64,000 bases of DNA from Himantopus leucocephalus. Lineage: Eukaryota > Chordata > Aves > Charadriiformes > Recurvirostridae. The position numbers were made by a program, and so were the translations under genes. Below, piece after piece: positions 11,986 through 23,517 of this stretch. Each line of letters starts with the position of its first letter. The first letter of the stretch is position 1. The DNA lies in contig RSEF01000001.1 in the NCBI GenBank assembly GCA_003993805.1, positions 183,128,247 to 183,192,246 on the forward strand. The letters are read 5' to 3'. A model generated the notes under the pieces. It ran no database searches. It saw only the letters and a list, made by a program, of their open reading frames with translations, and was not told the origin of the DNA.

Positions 11986-14544
11986 CATTCCTCATTAGTA
12001 TAGATAGTGGAGTGGAGATGAGGTAGCATACTCCATCTTTTAAAAAAAAATAAATCTCGTGTTTCTTGATTGCACTTGTTTTGGGATGCACACATACGAG
12101 GTTTTAGGAAGGTACGTTGGGATATCAACTCTATGCATTTGTTTATACTGCCTTGTGTTTTAATAAGGCAGGTGTCTGGTTCAAAATTATTAGATGGTGA
12201 AATCAAGTGCACACGTTCTTAGCTTCATTATTTTTATTTAGGTTTTTTTGTTCTCGTTTTCTGACATTTATCTTCTTCATGTTTCATTATGAGAAGGATG
12301 GAGTTTGTAGAACCACTTTTCCCTTTCCTAGTTTGTTGCATTAAAAAAATGAATCATATCTGCCTGAAGTGGGTGCTTCTTCCAGATAAAGGTCACAATT
12401 TGCTCTATAGAAAAGAAACTCTCTTTTTCCCTGAAATTTGGTTTCTTAAACTTGGTGACCATGAAAGACTGATTTATATTGCTATGGTAGAGCAGTTTAA
12501 TGCTGTGCTTGGATTTGAACAAAAAAAGAAGCGTGTTTGCAGCATGCAGCAGAACTAATTTAAAAAAAATATAAAAAAGCTGCAAACCTTGAAGTTGGCA
12601 TAGAAATAGTTAGTTCTGAAAAAGCCCATGGTTTTAGCAAAAGAAATTCATCTGCAGCTCAGTGGAATACAATGCAGTATAGTCTACTTTAAGTGACATG
12701 AAGCTAAGCTGTCTGTCAGGCTAAATGAAGAGAAAACACTTTGTTAAATAAGACTAGTTTCTAAATTACTAATCTTCATGCTGCAGCCATTCACTTGTAA
12801 TTTCAGCGGCATTGGAAACGGGCTTTTTTTTGCAAAACAGAAAATAAGAACAAGAATTTTCTAAGTAAAAGAGGGATGTTATTTACATAAAGAATAATTT
12901 GAACCATTTTGCAGTGCTTCATCCTAAGGACAATTTCTGTTTCTATCTGTAGAGGAGGTGCCTCAAAACCCAGACATGGGAGCATGTAACTGTAATATTC
13001 ACTATGAATTAGTACTTGTAAAAAAAAGTACTTTGTAATGAAGTACTAAACTTTTATAATAAAATTTACCTTATGTTGGACTTGTCAGGAAAAATACCCA
13101 AGTGAAGCCCATGTGAAACTTGAACTCAGTCTAGGAAGATGTAGATCACTTCCTTGGACGGACTGAAAGCTCTGACCAGGATTTGAGCCCAATGAAAATT
13201 TCTTGTGTTAGGTACTAAGTATGACCATAAAGACAACCTAATAAATTATCAGGAATAGAAGTATAAAATTAAATATTAAAATGGTCTATTTTTTTTGGCT
13301 AACAGTTGACATGATAAAACTTGTCATGGATCAGTAAAATGCTTGAAGTATCCTGTTTTGCCAAGGTATTACTGCTTTGGATGTGACATTTTTTTTGCTG
13401 TTCTATTTGGGACCTATTTGAATATGACCCACTTAAAACTCTGACTGAAACATTGTGTTAGTGATATCCACAGAAAAATGAATACAGAACTGGGAAAAGG
13501 GTAGAGAAAATTCAAATAAATAAATAAATAGATAAAGAAAGAAAGGCAGAGGGAAAAGCAACTATAGGGAGACTAAAAATAGGAATAAAGATATATGGCA
13601 TGTGTTCTAATAAAAAAATGACTATTGCATAAAAATCCTGAGTATATAAATTTATTATCCTTTATATATTAAAATATACAAATTTCGTTTATTATGTAGT
13701 TATAATGTTTTTTATACATGAGAAGTAGATGATAGATGATAATTAGTCATGTAAATGAGTAACATAGAGATCTTCTGGATTTAAGAATTTATCTTTTGTG
13801 TATTAACCTTTAATAAATTATTCATAGGTGGAATCCCCTTTTCAGAAAAGGGAATAGGAAACTATAGGAAACTTCGGTGAGGCCTGATCAAGGAGCAAAG
13901 ATAGTGTAACCTGACTCACAGTAACTAGTACCTCATTCTCATAGGTATGGACTTTTTGTAGAGAACTACTCAATAGAAGCAAGGTTAACCAAAATTGACA
14001 TTCTTGGTTTGTAGATACAGTTCACTTCAACAATGCAGTTCCCCCTCCTTTCTTTGCTACCCCCTCCCACCCCAACATATAGCAAAGGCAATCAAAGCTC
14101 ATTGATCTGGAAATAAAATTGGGAAATGTGGGATGTTACGGTGATTTATGAGATTTCTATTATTTTCTAGTTTTATCTAGGAAAGAAATATGAACACAGT
14201 CTTTTTGCTGTTCCATTTCCACTCATGCCTTGAACTAGGATGTGCAGAGTCATAGAAATTCATTAACTCAACATGTTGAACCTCAAAAAGCTGTTCAGTT
14301 TGCTGGAACATCTGGGTGAAAGTTTAAATCACTTCTTTTTTTTTTTCAGAACTGGCTCACCCATCCTTAGGATACAATCATTCAGCTCTTCCTAATGTAG
14401 CTGGAAAAGGCTAGAAAATATTTAACAGCTTCATTCCCACCTCATGCAAACCAAAAAGTAAGAAATCTAGAGCAAATTACTCTTTTATTTTTTTTTCAAG
14501 CAAATGGATGCTTCTTAGAACAATGCAAAAAAATAAAATGGATT
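11986..14544. other. Unique A+T-rich noncoding DNA
   Basis: No recognisable element is present apart from a short A-rich simple repeat (AAAT/GAAA units) at 13514-13545. Two open frames of 85-89 codons lie on opposite strands at 12289-12585, overlap each other, and match nothing I know. Confidence 0.5.
13514..13545. repeat. (AAAT)n / (GAAA)n simple repeat
   Basis: About four AAAT units are followed by GATA and GAAA units. This is ordinary simple sequence. Confidence 0.85.
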
Positions 14545-15610
14545 ACAGTGGTCTAAGCTAGAGGTCTGTTTAACCCAGTATTATCTCCCTGTCCTTGGCT
14601 AGATGCTTACAGAAGTTCAGAATAATACTTCCACCAGTGTACTACCAGCTTTTGGCAAGCTTCTACTTAAGACTTTCTGCAGTGAAGACTACTTTCACAT
14701 CACGGTGTTCAATAGACCTTTGCTGGATATTTCTCCTATGCATTTGTCTAATCTACTTTTGATCCCATTTGTACTTTTGGCATCCAAAATATCCTGTGGC
14801 AATGAGTGCTAGAATTTAATTATACATTCTGTGAAAAACTACTTGCCTCAATTTGTTTTAAACCAGCTGCCTTATGATCTCATTTGCTGCCCCTACTTTA
14901 TGTGTTATGAGATATAGAGAATAATAGTTTCTTATTCATCTGTTCCATGCCATTCATTATTTTATACACTTTTATCATACCCCACCACCTGTTCTCTGAA
15001 GCTGATGAGTCTTGTTCTATTTAATTTCTCTTTCTACAGAAGCCATTTTATATCTCTGAGCATCCTTCTTCATATTAATTATTTCCCTCTTGACAGCAAG
15101 TGACCAGAACTGCATGTAATATTTGAGACATAGGAATACCACAGAGGTATTAGTGACACAGCAATATTACCTATTCTTCTCTCTATTCTTAATAAGTCCT
15201 GATGTCCAATTAAGCTTTTTGACCTCGGATGGATACTCAGCTGACTTTTTCCTAAGTTCAGATCCAGATTTCTCACCTGACTGACTAAAAGTAAAATTGA
15301 AGCCCATCAAAATGCCTCTGCAGTTAAAATTGTAGTTCCCCATGTACATTACTTTACAACTTTCAACACCAAAATTTTTCTAGCATTTTTTTGATGACTG
15401 AGATTCTCTTTCAACTCTTTCAGTCTGTTTTGGTTCTGACTATTCTTAGTAATTTAGTATCATCAACCATCACTCAGCTTTGTCATGCCACTACTCATCC
15501 TTCTGTTCTAGGTTTTTCATACATACCCTGAACTGCACAAATACTGGTACAGCTTTTGTGATACCATCCTGTGCTACCCTTAAAACCAACCACTTATTTC
15601 TACTCCTCTT
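14545..15610 (-). mobile_element. Ancient CR1/L3-like LINE remnant
   Basis: On the plus strand this 1.1 kb follows the order of the 3' half of an old amniote CR1/L3-type LINE read backwards. Blocks seen in order: 'AGAGGTCTGTTTAACCCAGTA' (14559-14579; like the 'GGTCCATCTAGCCCAGTA' block); a 'TTTGTTTTAAACCAGCTGCC' block near 14853-14872; 'TTATGTGTTATGAGA' (14897-14911); a 'TTTTATCATACCCC' block near 14968; 'GAACTGCATGTAATATTTGAG' (15107-15127); 'CCCCATGTACATTACTTTACA' (15338-15358); and 'TAGTATCATCA' near 15456. The match to the older family is from memory, not a search. No reading frame survives. It is much more diverged than the other CR1 copies here, which implies great age. Confidence 0.72.
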
Positions 15611-18600
15611 TTCATATTAGGTAAGTAGTTATTAATAGAAAAGAAAGTCTTATTTCCAATGACAGTGAAAAAAAGTCTGTGAAATATTTCTTCACTCTGC
15701 AAAAATAGTCTTAATGCTTCTCCATTACATTTCATTCACCACATCCATTAATTCCATAATTTTGATGAATTTACCTGGTGAAAATTCAAATCTAAGTACA
15801 TGTTAATGTAGAAATACTGACCTTGGTTTTTACCATCTAAGGGACACCAACTGTTATCTGTTGTATTTCTGTCTTTAGGAGAATCAACGAGTTCGAGAAG
15901 GAAACAGCTAAAAAAAGACATTTTCTAGGATCTTTGTGGCATTAACAATTTCTGGAATCCTGACAGGCAAAGAGAAGCGAGGGAGTACAACTGAATACTC
16001 AGGAGTGAATATTTGTCTGTTGGTGATTTGACCTTCTAAATACTTAGTTAAATGAGAAAGAGCAGCTGTGCCTAAAATGGAAATATCATCTTTCTTATAA
16101 AGATAGTATCTGGAGTTTTCTTATTTCCTTGCAAACACAAGAAAATAGATTGGAGTTTCTGTCCCATAAGGCAAAGACAGGGGAATTTGTAGAGGTTTCT
16201 TAGTTTTTCTGTTTTACCTCTGAGACATACAGAAATTGTCCTTCAACTTGTTTCTAATATTGAATCAATCGTATTGGACTAGGTTCAAAATAACTGGAAG
16301 CATAGGACCATTTATCGTGGCAGTATCGTATCCTGAAACATTAGTAGGTAGAGTCAAAGAAGTAAAAGAAAAAGAGATGGGGGGAAGAGAAAGAGGAAAA
16401 CTTAAAAAAAAAGTAAGGGCTTCTATCCATCACTCACTTAGCTAAACATTTTTATATTGCCAAGTGAACAAATATGTAAGACAGACAAAAAGCAAGATAA
16501 GGGGGAAAAATAGTGTCTGTCCAACACAGAAGATTAAGAATTCACATACAGATCAATTAGATTTTATCCTATAGTCAAAAAGTACTGTGAATACCAAGAA
16601 GAAGATAGTAAATTCCATGAAGTGATTTTCATCTTGGACACACAATCACCAGTGTTTTTTCTCTTATAATAGAAGTAAAATTTCATATCACATCCCTTTT
16701 TTTATTCTTTGAAAATAATATTTCTGTAATCTTGAACCCTGAGATGTGTTTCAGTTATATTCTCAAAATGATTTATCACAATGCATTCACTCAGTATTGG
16801 TTCTGTGTGGAATTAAATGCACCTAAAAATCCTAGCTATTCCTAAAACAAATATTGTGCATGCAGAACTCTACAACATCTGATAAGTCTTAACTTGTTTT
16901 GGAGCTAACTATGAGGTTTAAGAGCTTCATAGATAGGTAGATAGATATTCTTTAAACAGCAAACACCAAATAAATTTTTATGCATGGATACTAAGAACTC
17001 AAGTTGTGTGCACTTTCTTGATATGTTTCAGTTAATGAAAATGGGTACAGATCTAGGACTCATAAAGTATTAAGAACTATTTTTCTCAGAAATTAAATAT
17101 AAAGCTTTGTACTTTTTAGAAGTGAATTCTTGCTACTTCTCAGCTGGAACAATAGTTTCTTGGCACCAAAAAATGCCATTTATATAAATCAACATCAGTT
17201 TACAGTGTTTCATTTTTTTCACCTAAAATTCAGGAGTATTAATTTTCACACTCTTTTTAACATCTTCAAGATCTTTAACTTTTGCATATCCGATTGCTGG
17301 TCAATGCTGCAGTGCATTGACACTGTACTTTTGTTGTTTTGGTTAAAAACTGCTGCCTAGAAAAATTTTGGTTTTGCATTAGCCTGAGCTAAATTTGGTC
17401 AGGTGTAATTCTAACCTCTTAATGGTGAGAATTGTAGCAGAAAAGCTCACAACCCTTTTACTATAGTAGACATATAATGCAGTACCCTAATAATTGAACA
17501 ATATCAATAATTTCAACATAAAACCACCAAAGAAAGCAAGTTGAGAATTTAGCAATTATATCTCCCTAGGTTGTATTTGAGATCTAAAATTATTTTTTTT
17601 TTTCTCTCACAAGTAAATAACCAGTGTCTTTTAATTACACTAGATTATGGGAAATGAAAGTGTTATTGAAAACAGCAATGAAATGGAATATTGTCTTTTA
17701 TCAAGAGCAGTATCTTGTAAATGTCTTGAGCTGTCTAGTTACCATGATAAATACGTTGGGGTACATGCACATTTTAATTACTAACAGTGAAATCTGCTGA
17801 AATTGAAGTATTGCACTTGGTAAGAGCTATTAATGTTGAAATGACCCATTTAATAGTGGCCTGTGGTATCAAAGTATGGATTTAAATTGGTAATTAATAA
17901 AAGTCCATTTCTGAAAATGCTAACACAAGAGCTCAATAAAAATGCTAACTAGGTCTCAAATACCACAGACAGTTTATTGACATTTTAATACATATTACTT
18001 ATGCTAAATACATTTGTACACTCAGAACTAAGGATGAAGGCATAACAATGGACATATTTCCCAGCTAGCAGTTAGGAGATCAGCGGTACACTTAGTGGAC
18101 TAGTTCAGTTTTGTAGGTTTTAATCCTGCTTATAATGGAGGAACACGGCATGATTTCTTTTTGAGGCTGCATTTACAAAATGAATCATTTTATCTCAGAC
18201 TGCAGAGAACAAGAATTCTGATTTTTAAAAAAGAAGAAAATTAAGTAGTTCTCATCAGACTATATTTTTAATGTCCAGGAGATGAGTAAAGTGAGCTGTC
18301 CATGATTTAATAGTGAAAGTGTTCCTGCTGATATAAAGACAAAAGCTGACATACTATCCGTCTGGTTTCTTCCACTTACACATCTAGCAAGTGACATTTC
18401 ACAGGCTCAAAAACACCTCATAAAATCCCAATTGCATTAGTCAGACAGTGAAGAACTTTGTCCACTGTTCTGTAGGACAGAACAGATATTTCTTGAGAAA
18501 ATCGCCAACTTCTATTTTAAATCATAGCCCATTTTTCTCAGGCAACCCAAGGATTAATTAGCCCAATTCAGCAAGATAGTAGAGTGCATATTTAAATCTA

Positions 18601-18745
18601 TAGGATTAGTGTGTCTTGCTGAATGATGCCCTAAATTTACAGCTATTTTTATTGGTAGATAAAGAGCTTTAATGGAATGCTAGCATAAATCATGAAACTG
18701 GAACATAGCTGCTGAGGTGTACTGTATGTCTTTGGAAAGTGGCAA

Positions 18746-18812
18746 AATAATATTTTATAATATTGTAATATATTGTAATATGTATAATATATTATTTGTA
18801 ATAATAATATTA
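18746..18812. repeat. AT-rich TAATAT repeat tract
   Basis: A tract built almost only of AATAT, TATTG and TAATA units, partly self-complementary. It is low complexity. Confidence 0.75.
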
Positions 18813-18824
18813 CACTTGTGCCTG

Positions 18825-18860
18825 AGTGTAACTTTTTTCCTAAGTGTAACTTTTTTCCTA
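18825..18860. repeat. Perfect 18 bp tandem duplication
   Basis: AGTGTAACTTTTTTCCTA at 18825-18842 is repeated exactly at 18843-18860. Perfect identity suggests a recent slippage event. Confidence 0.92.
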
Positions 18861-19364
18861 CATTAAACATCAAGCTTAGGCTGGTGATTATATGTGTATC
18901 TCTTTGTCTCTTTCCTGTATACATATATATGGAGACATATATATATATTAAAATTATGTCTTGTTATGAAGACTTCAATTTTTAATAGAAGAGAAATTTT
19001 TTGGAGGAGAGACATTCATTCAATTTCTCTTATAGGTATAAAATACCCACATTTTAAAATAATTCTCTGTACTCTACACTCTCACTACCAATCACTGAGG
19101 TTAATAAAATTTCTGAAGAGTTTTCAAATTTATGTACCACTGAAAACAACAGTCCTGTAATGGGAGACTAGCACATGAATGAGCAGTCTGGAAAAAATAG
19201 AAAATTGGAAAAAGCATTGATTTTTAGTGGGTGGTAAGGTGTTGTGGCTTTGGGAGGTAAAAGAAGAGTTTGTGCAAGCACCAGACATTTTGTTAGATTA
19301 CTTACTGCTTCCATATTTTTTGGACTGCTGGACATTATCCTTTCCAAGTCATACCAACTATAGA

Positions 19365-19735
19365 GTTTTAACTCGGTGAAATTTTACATAATTTAATTTG
19401 TCAATTAACACAAACTTCTATTCACTGATTCGGACAATGAGAGAGAATAAACAGTTAAACGCAGTTAAGTAAACACCTTTTTTCCCCTTCCCCAAGCTCA
19501 ACATAAGCCAAAAACCTCTCCTCCCTTCTTCCTAGTGTCAACTTCCCTTGTTTTTACCATGGGTTACACTCAGGATGTCCCAAATCATTTGGTGAGGTGA
19601 CAGATGGTGAAGGGGGTTGGGGTTGGTTCTGCCGCTCTTCCTTGCTTTTCAACTGGTTTTCCCCTGCCCCAGCGTGGATTGTCCACAGGCTGCAGTCCCT
19701 CAGCAGTGTCCCTGTTCTGGCATGAGTCCAGGATA
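19365..19735 (-). mobile_element. Decayed LTR fragment related to the LTR at 21424-22140
   Basis: The stretch 'GGTGAAATTTTAC...TTTAATTTG' followed by GGACAATGAGAGAGAATAAA, a pyrimidine-rich CACCTTTTTTCCCC, then CAAGCTCAAC, aligns block by block with 21592-21705 of the neighbouring LTR (GGTGAAGATGAATTTAATTTG, GGATAGTGAGAAACAAA, CACCTTCCCC, CAAGTTCAAC). Further right, 'CCCCAGCGTGGATTGTCCAC' and GGCTGCAGTCC match the repeated CTCCAGCGTGGG/GGCTGCAGTCC units I recall in this avian LTR family. Both LTR ends are missing or unrecognisable. It has the same orientation as the other copy but is more diverged. Confidence 0.65.
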
Positions 19736-21117
19736 GCATTATCTAAATTCTTCTATTTTCTGCATTGTTTCTTCAAAACCTCTTAATTTTTCTCTGTATG
19801 TGGAGTAGGGGAGATGGGGAGGTGAATTTGGTGACTCGTTAGTTCAGTGAGACTTAGAACATCACCATCCCAGGTTTAGTTACATGCTGCCTTTTTCTTC
19901 CACTTTTTGACTACACTACTTACAGTGCACACACTTCAGACATGAAGATCTGAACTCCAGGAATGTGTGGAGTGCCTAGTGCATTACAGCTTTCTATGTC
20001 TTTGAGAAGTTCTGGGAGCCACTGCAATACAAGCATTTAATAGCCATCAGTGCCGATGCTCTCTTATTATCTGTAGTAATATCATTTAAAAATTTGGTTT
20101 AGAGTGACCTTCCTTGTAATTTTCCATATGTTTACATTCTCCTGGTGTCAGTTTGCTCTTTCATTGATTCACTTTCATTCTACCATTTGTGAGTGAAAAG
20201 TGATGAACAGTCTAGGCAAGTACATTCTATGTACTGTCCTTTATGTACTGAGCTTCTTGTCAAGAATTACTTGCCACAGGCATGAAATCACTATAACAAC
20301 CTCAACATTACTATGAAATGTAACCAATAACACTGGTCATGTTTTAGGACTTATTTAACAAATAACAATGTCATTCTTGTGTAAAACAAATTGTTCAAAA
20401 GAAGCTAACAATTGTGACTTTTTTTATTGCTTTTAACTGACAACAGACAAATTTTGCTCTCTTCTGCTGTCTAACCTATCTGTTGGTGTGTTCAAAGGTC
20501 TCAGCTGGCCTGTAACTTTGGGCTTCCTTCATGGGAAAATCTAGACATCGTAGGGAGGAGACCAGAGAACAAAACATAGCTGCTGTATATCATGTCAGAA
20601 TACGATTAGGAAACAGAGGATTTGGAAAGCGCTCCCAGGGTTTGACCCAGACATAACCTTGAGTTTTAATCAGCTAAAAAAACCTCACTTAAAAATGGTA
20701 ACACAGTTCTGAATACTGAATCTTCTTTTTTTGGATAGTATGTATAAATTTTACTTTTTTAACTTACTTCTGTAATAATTTCATTTGAAGTATTTAAATC
20801 TCTGTTTTCTCATTTCTTTGAGTTTGAGAATTGGATCACTCAAAATTCTTTTCTTTTAGAAGGTCAGTTTCCATAGCCTTACCTTCATAAAAAAACTTCA
20901 GAATGTGGCAGTACTCATTCGGGAAATGCACACAGAACACCACCACAGCTTAAATCAGTGCTTCATGCTGTACCAAAATTACTTCTATTCCTGCTCTGTC
21001 CTTAGGGAAATCATCTAAACATCCAGCATGCCTTGAAGAGCTGGTGACTTCAATGATTCTAAATCTCTCTCTTCAGAATGGCTGTTAGACTTTCTTTAGT
21101 AAACAGAGTCTGTTAGT
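19736..21117. other. Unique noncoding DNA
   Basis: No recognisable gene or repeat is visible between the LTR fragment and the CR1 piece. There is no retroviral internal sequence, so the two LTRs do not bracket a provirus. Confidence 0.5.
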
Positions 21118-21318
21118 CCATGGAAGGGCAATGAGGCTTGTGAGGGGTTTAGAGAACAAGTCTTAAGAGAATCGCCATCCATGGAGGTATTTAAAAGACA
21201 TGTAGATGTGGTGCTTAGGGACATGGTTTAGTGGTGGTTTTGACAGTGTTAGGTTGATGGTTGGACTCGATGATCTTAAAGGTCCCTTCCAACCTAGATG
21301 ATTCTATGATTGTGTGTT
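21118..21318 (+). mobile_element. CR1 LINE 3' piece with internal deletion
   Basis: The left part (GGGCAATGAGGCTTGTGAGG... to about 21169) corresponds to the RT C-terminal region around the R-L-V-x-G-L-E block of avian CR1. At about 21170 it jumps to CCATCCATGGAGGTATTTAA, the PS(M/L)EVFK block, and runs through the 3' UTR (GACTCGATGATCTTAAAGG, GTCCCTTCCAACC) to the terminal GATTCTATGATTG. Compared with fuller CR1 copies in this window, roughly 0.3 kb is missing at the junction. The intact 3' terminus gives plus orientation. Confidence 0.85.
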
Positions 21319-21423
21319 TCTCAGAATCCTCAAGTTTTCTTTCTCACTTCTTAAAAAAAATAATATGTGCTTGCCTGAAAATTTATATTGTTAATTATAG
21401 TATTCTTAATTATAGTATTGTTA

Positions 21424-22140
21424 TGTGGTGGGTTGACCTTGGCTAGCTGCCAGACGCCCAACAAGCCACTCTCTCTCTTTTCCTCCTTAACAGGACAGCG
21501 GAGAAAATAGGATGAAAAAGCTCATGGGTCAAGAAAAAGGCAGGGACATCACTCAGCAATTACTGTCATGGGCAAACCACACTTGACTTGGTGAAGATGA
21601 ATTTAATTTGTTACCAATTAAAATAGATTTGGATAGTGAGAAACAAAGACAAAATTAAAATATCACCTTCCCCCCCCCCCACTCTCTTTCTTCCAAGTTC
21701 AACTTTACTTCTTCATTGCTGACTCCTCCACCTGGGATGGAAAACTGGCTCCAGCATGGGTTCTCCACAGGCAGCAAGACCTTCAGGAATACCTCTGGTG
21801 TGGGGTCCTTCACAGTGTTGAGATTTGTTATGACATAGACCTCTCTACATGCTACGGGGGAATCTCTGCTCCAGCACTGACCTCGGTGTTCGCAGGGCTG
21901 TTTCCCATACTCTTTTTTCCTCATTCCTCACTGCCATGCAACATTTTTGCCCTTTCTTAAGTTTGCTTCCCCTGAGGTGCCACCACCTCACCTGTGGGGC
22001 TCAGTCGTGCCCTGCGGTGGGTCGGCTGGAGCCGTATGGAACCGGCTGTGTCCAGCACGGGGCAGCCCCAGCCTCTCCTCACAGAGGCCACCCCTGCAGC
22101 CACCTCCTGCTACAAAAACCTTGAATGTACACCCAGTACA
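21424..22140 (-). mobile_element. Solo LTR of an avian endogenous retrovirus
   Basis: A 717 bp block runs from TGTGGTGGGTTGACC to CACCCAGTACA, so it has TG...CA ends. It matches, from memory, an LTR family common in bird genomes whose other strand begins TGTA(T/C)TGGG and ends CAACCCACTACA. I prefer minus orientation because in that family the transcribed strand carries a TATA-like TTTAAGAA box and an AATAAA signal. Here those read CTTAAGAA (minus strand, near 21955) and AACAAATTAAA (near 21610), so both are damaged. The flanking pentamers are TGTTA (21419-21423) and TATTA (22141-22145), an imperfect target-site duplication with one mismatch. No internal retroviral sequence is attached. The ORFs inside (for example 21849-22124) are chance frames. 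Confidence 0.78.
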
Positions 22141-23517
22141 TATTAAAATAAAGCAAATAAATAACCTGTCTTTGATTTCTCTTTTTTAATATTCCCAGTC
22201 CTGCCAAACATAATCATTACTTATGAAAGAAGGGGGTAAATGAAAAGTGTGGAACTTGCAAACCTTAACACTGAGAAACAACATTAGGGATCTTAATTCA
22301 GAACAGTTGTACTTAAAAATTAAAAAGGATCATGTACTATTTTTTCCCCGAAGGATCACTGATTCACTTGGTATTCTGCATATGCCACAAAATCGCACTT
22401 GCTACTCCAGTTACAATCCAGAAGCTATAGCACTTTTAAGACTTTCTTGTTCTAGTACTCAAAAACGTATGACAAGCACAAAAGAAGACCTAGTTCCTAC
22501 TTTTTTGCAAGCTTAAATGATTGTGCGTATAACAAACTAGACACATATAGTCCAACATGTTTATTATTTAAAGCACTGCTCTTGTATTAAACTTGCACAT
22601 CCTAAATTGTACCTACCAAAAATGGGAATAGTCAAAAGTTTTCAAAATTTGTCTCACTGCTTCTACCAGAACCCTCCTTCCATTCACAATCTGTGAAGGT
22701 TACGTCTACATGGAGCAAATGAGGGCCAGGTGGCTATACTCCAGTACTTCAGAATGAGATAGCTTAAATACCAGAAATAGCACAGGATTAGCAGGGGCTT
22801 TGGTTTGAACTAATTAGCCCTGCTGAAGTATCACCTCAATAGAACATCATGTTTCATTCAGATAGCATTGGGCCATGGAGATGTACCTAAAATTAAGCAT
22901 ATGTCTAAATCCTTGCAGGACCAGAGCTTAAATTTCATACCACTCAACAAAGCATCCCTGTGTGGGCCAATTAATAGTCAGGTTTATGTTCAGCCAAAGC
23001 TGATGTACATTCTTGAATATTTTTGTGTGAGAAGAAAAGATAATAAAAAATTAAACCTTCCCTGCTGTATACTCACAATTGTTTGCTGTTTATTTTGTTG
23101 AGTGAAATTGTTTCATCTGTGTAGAAAGATTCTGTACATAAGCCAACTTCTGTTTGGCATAACAATGCTACATATTAGCTAGCTATTTATTGTCTCCAAT
23201 GTTAGCAGGGCAACCTTTAAGAATTTACTTTATCAAAATTAAGTTAATGGAGTACCACACCTTCAGTTGTTTAGGCTCTTGGAGTAGAATACATTATTCG
23301 GAATTTATTACATACTTCTGTATAACAAGTCATGTATAACATAGAAATGCACAGTAGAACACAAATTGTATGGAATAAAACTTCATCTGTGCTTAGAATT
23401 AAAATTCAAACCTCCTTAAATTAATATAAATAAATTAAAAATTATTGAAATACACAACTCCACCTAACAATTTTTTGGAGAAACTTCTGATTTGCTTTTT
23501 CTTACTCACACTTTAAT
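22141..23517. other. Unique A+T-rich noncoding DNA
   Basis: Nothing is recognised. Open frames at 22247-22516 and 22868-23101 (77-89 codons) have no motif I know. Confidence 0.5.

Larger units (their letters stand above)
11318..12005 (-). pseudogene. CR1 ORF2 C-terminal fragment (reverse transcriptase end)
   Basis: The minus-strand frame reads, in order: AKKANRIL (near 11964); the SALVR block at the gap; [11 protein letters not shown] on the other side; the RRAMEIIRGLEHL and LRELGLFSLEKKR blocks; and finally HWNRLPRE and SLEVFKT near 11350-11400. These are conserved blocks of the region after the reverse transcriptase catalytic core in avian CR1 ORF2. The catalytic core and endonuclease are absent, so no enzyme can be made. 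The frame appears open across the gap only because the Ns are read through. After SLEVFKT the frame runs into sequence not typical of CR1, so its true end is uncertain. Confidence 0.85.
15611..19364. other. Unique A+T-rich noncoding DNA
   Basis: Nothing is recognised. The stretch 17640-18010 is unusually free of simple repeats and contains several TAAT-type homeodomain cores; this alone does not establish a function. An 18 bp tandem duplication and an AT-rich tract near 18750-18860 are listed separately. Confidence 0.5.

Noticed and set aside
14247..14310. CR1-tail-like 'GAGTCATAGAAATTCATTAA'
   Set aside because: The next expected blocks (AAGATCATC..., CCAACC) are absent, so the resemblance is probably chance.
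19365..22140. A single provirus bounded by the two LTRs
   Set aside because: The spacing is too short, there is no gag/pol/env-like sequence between them, and the copies differ strongly in decay.
22247..22516. 89-codon ORF, possible exon
   Set aside because: Composition is not obviously coding and I recognise no domain; no supporting acceptor/donor pair stands out.
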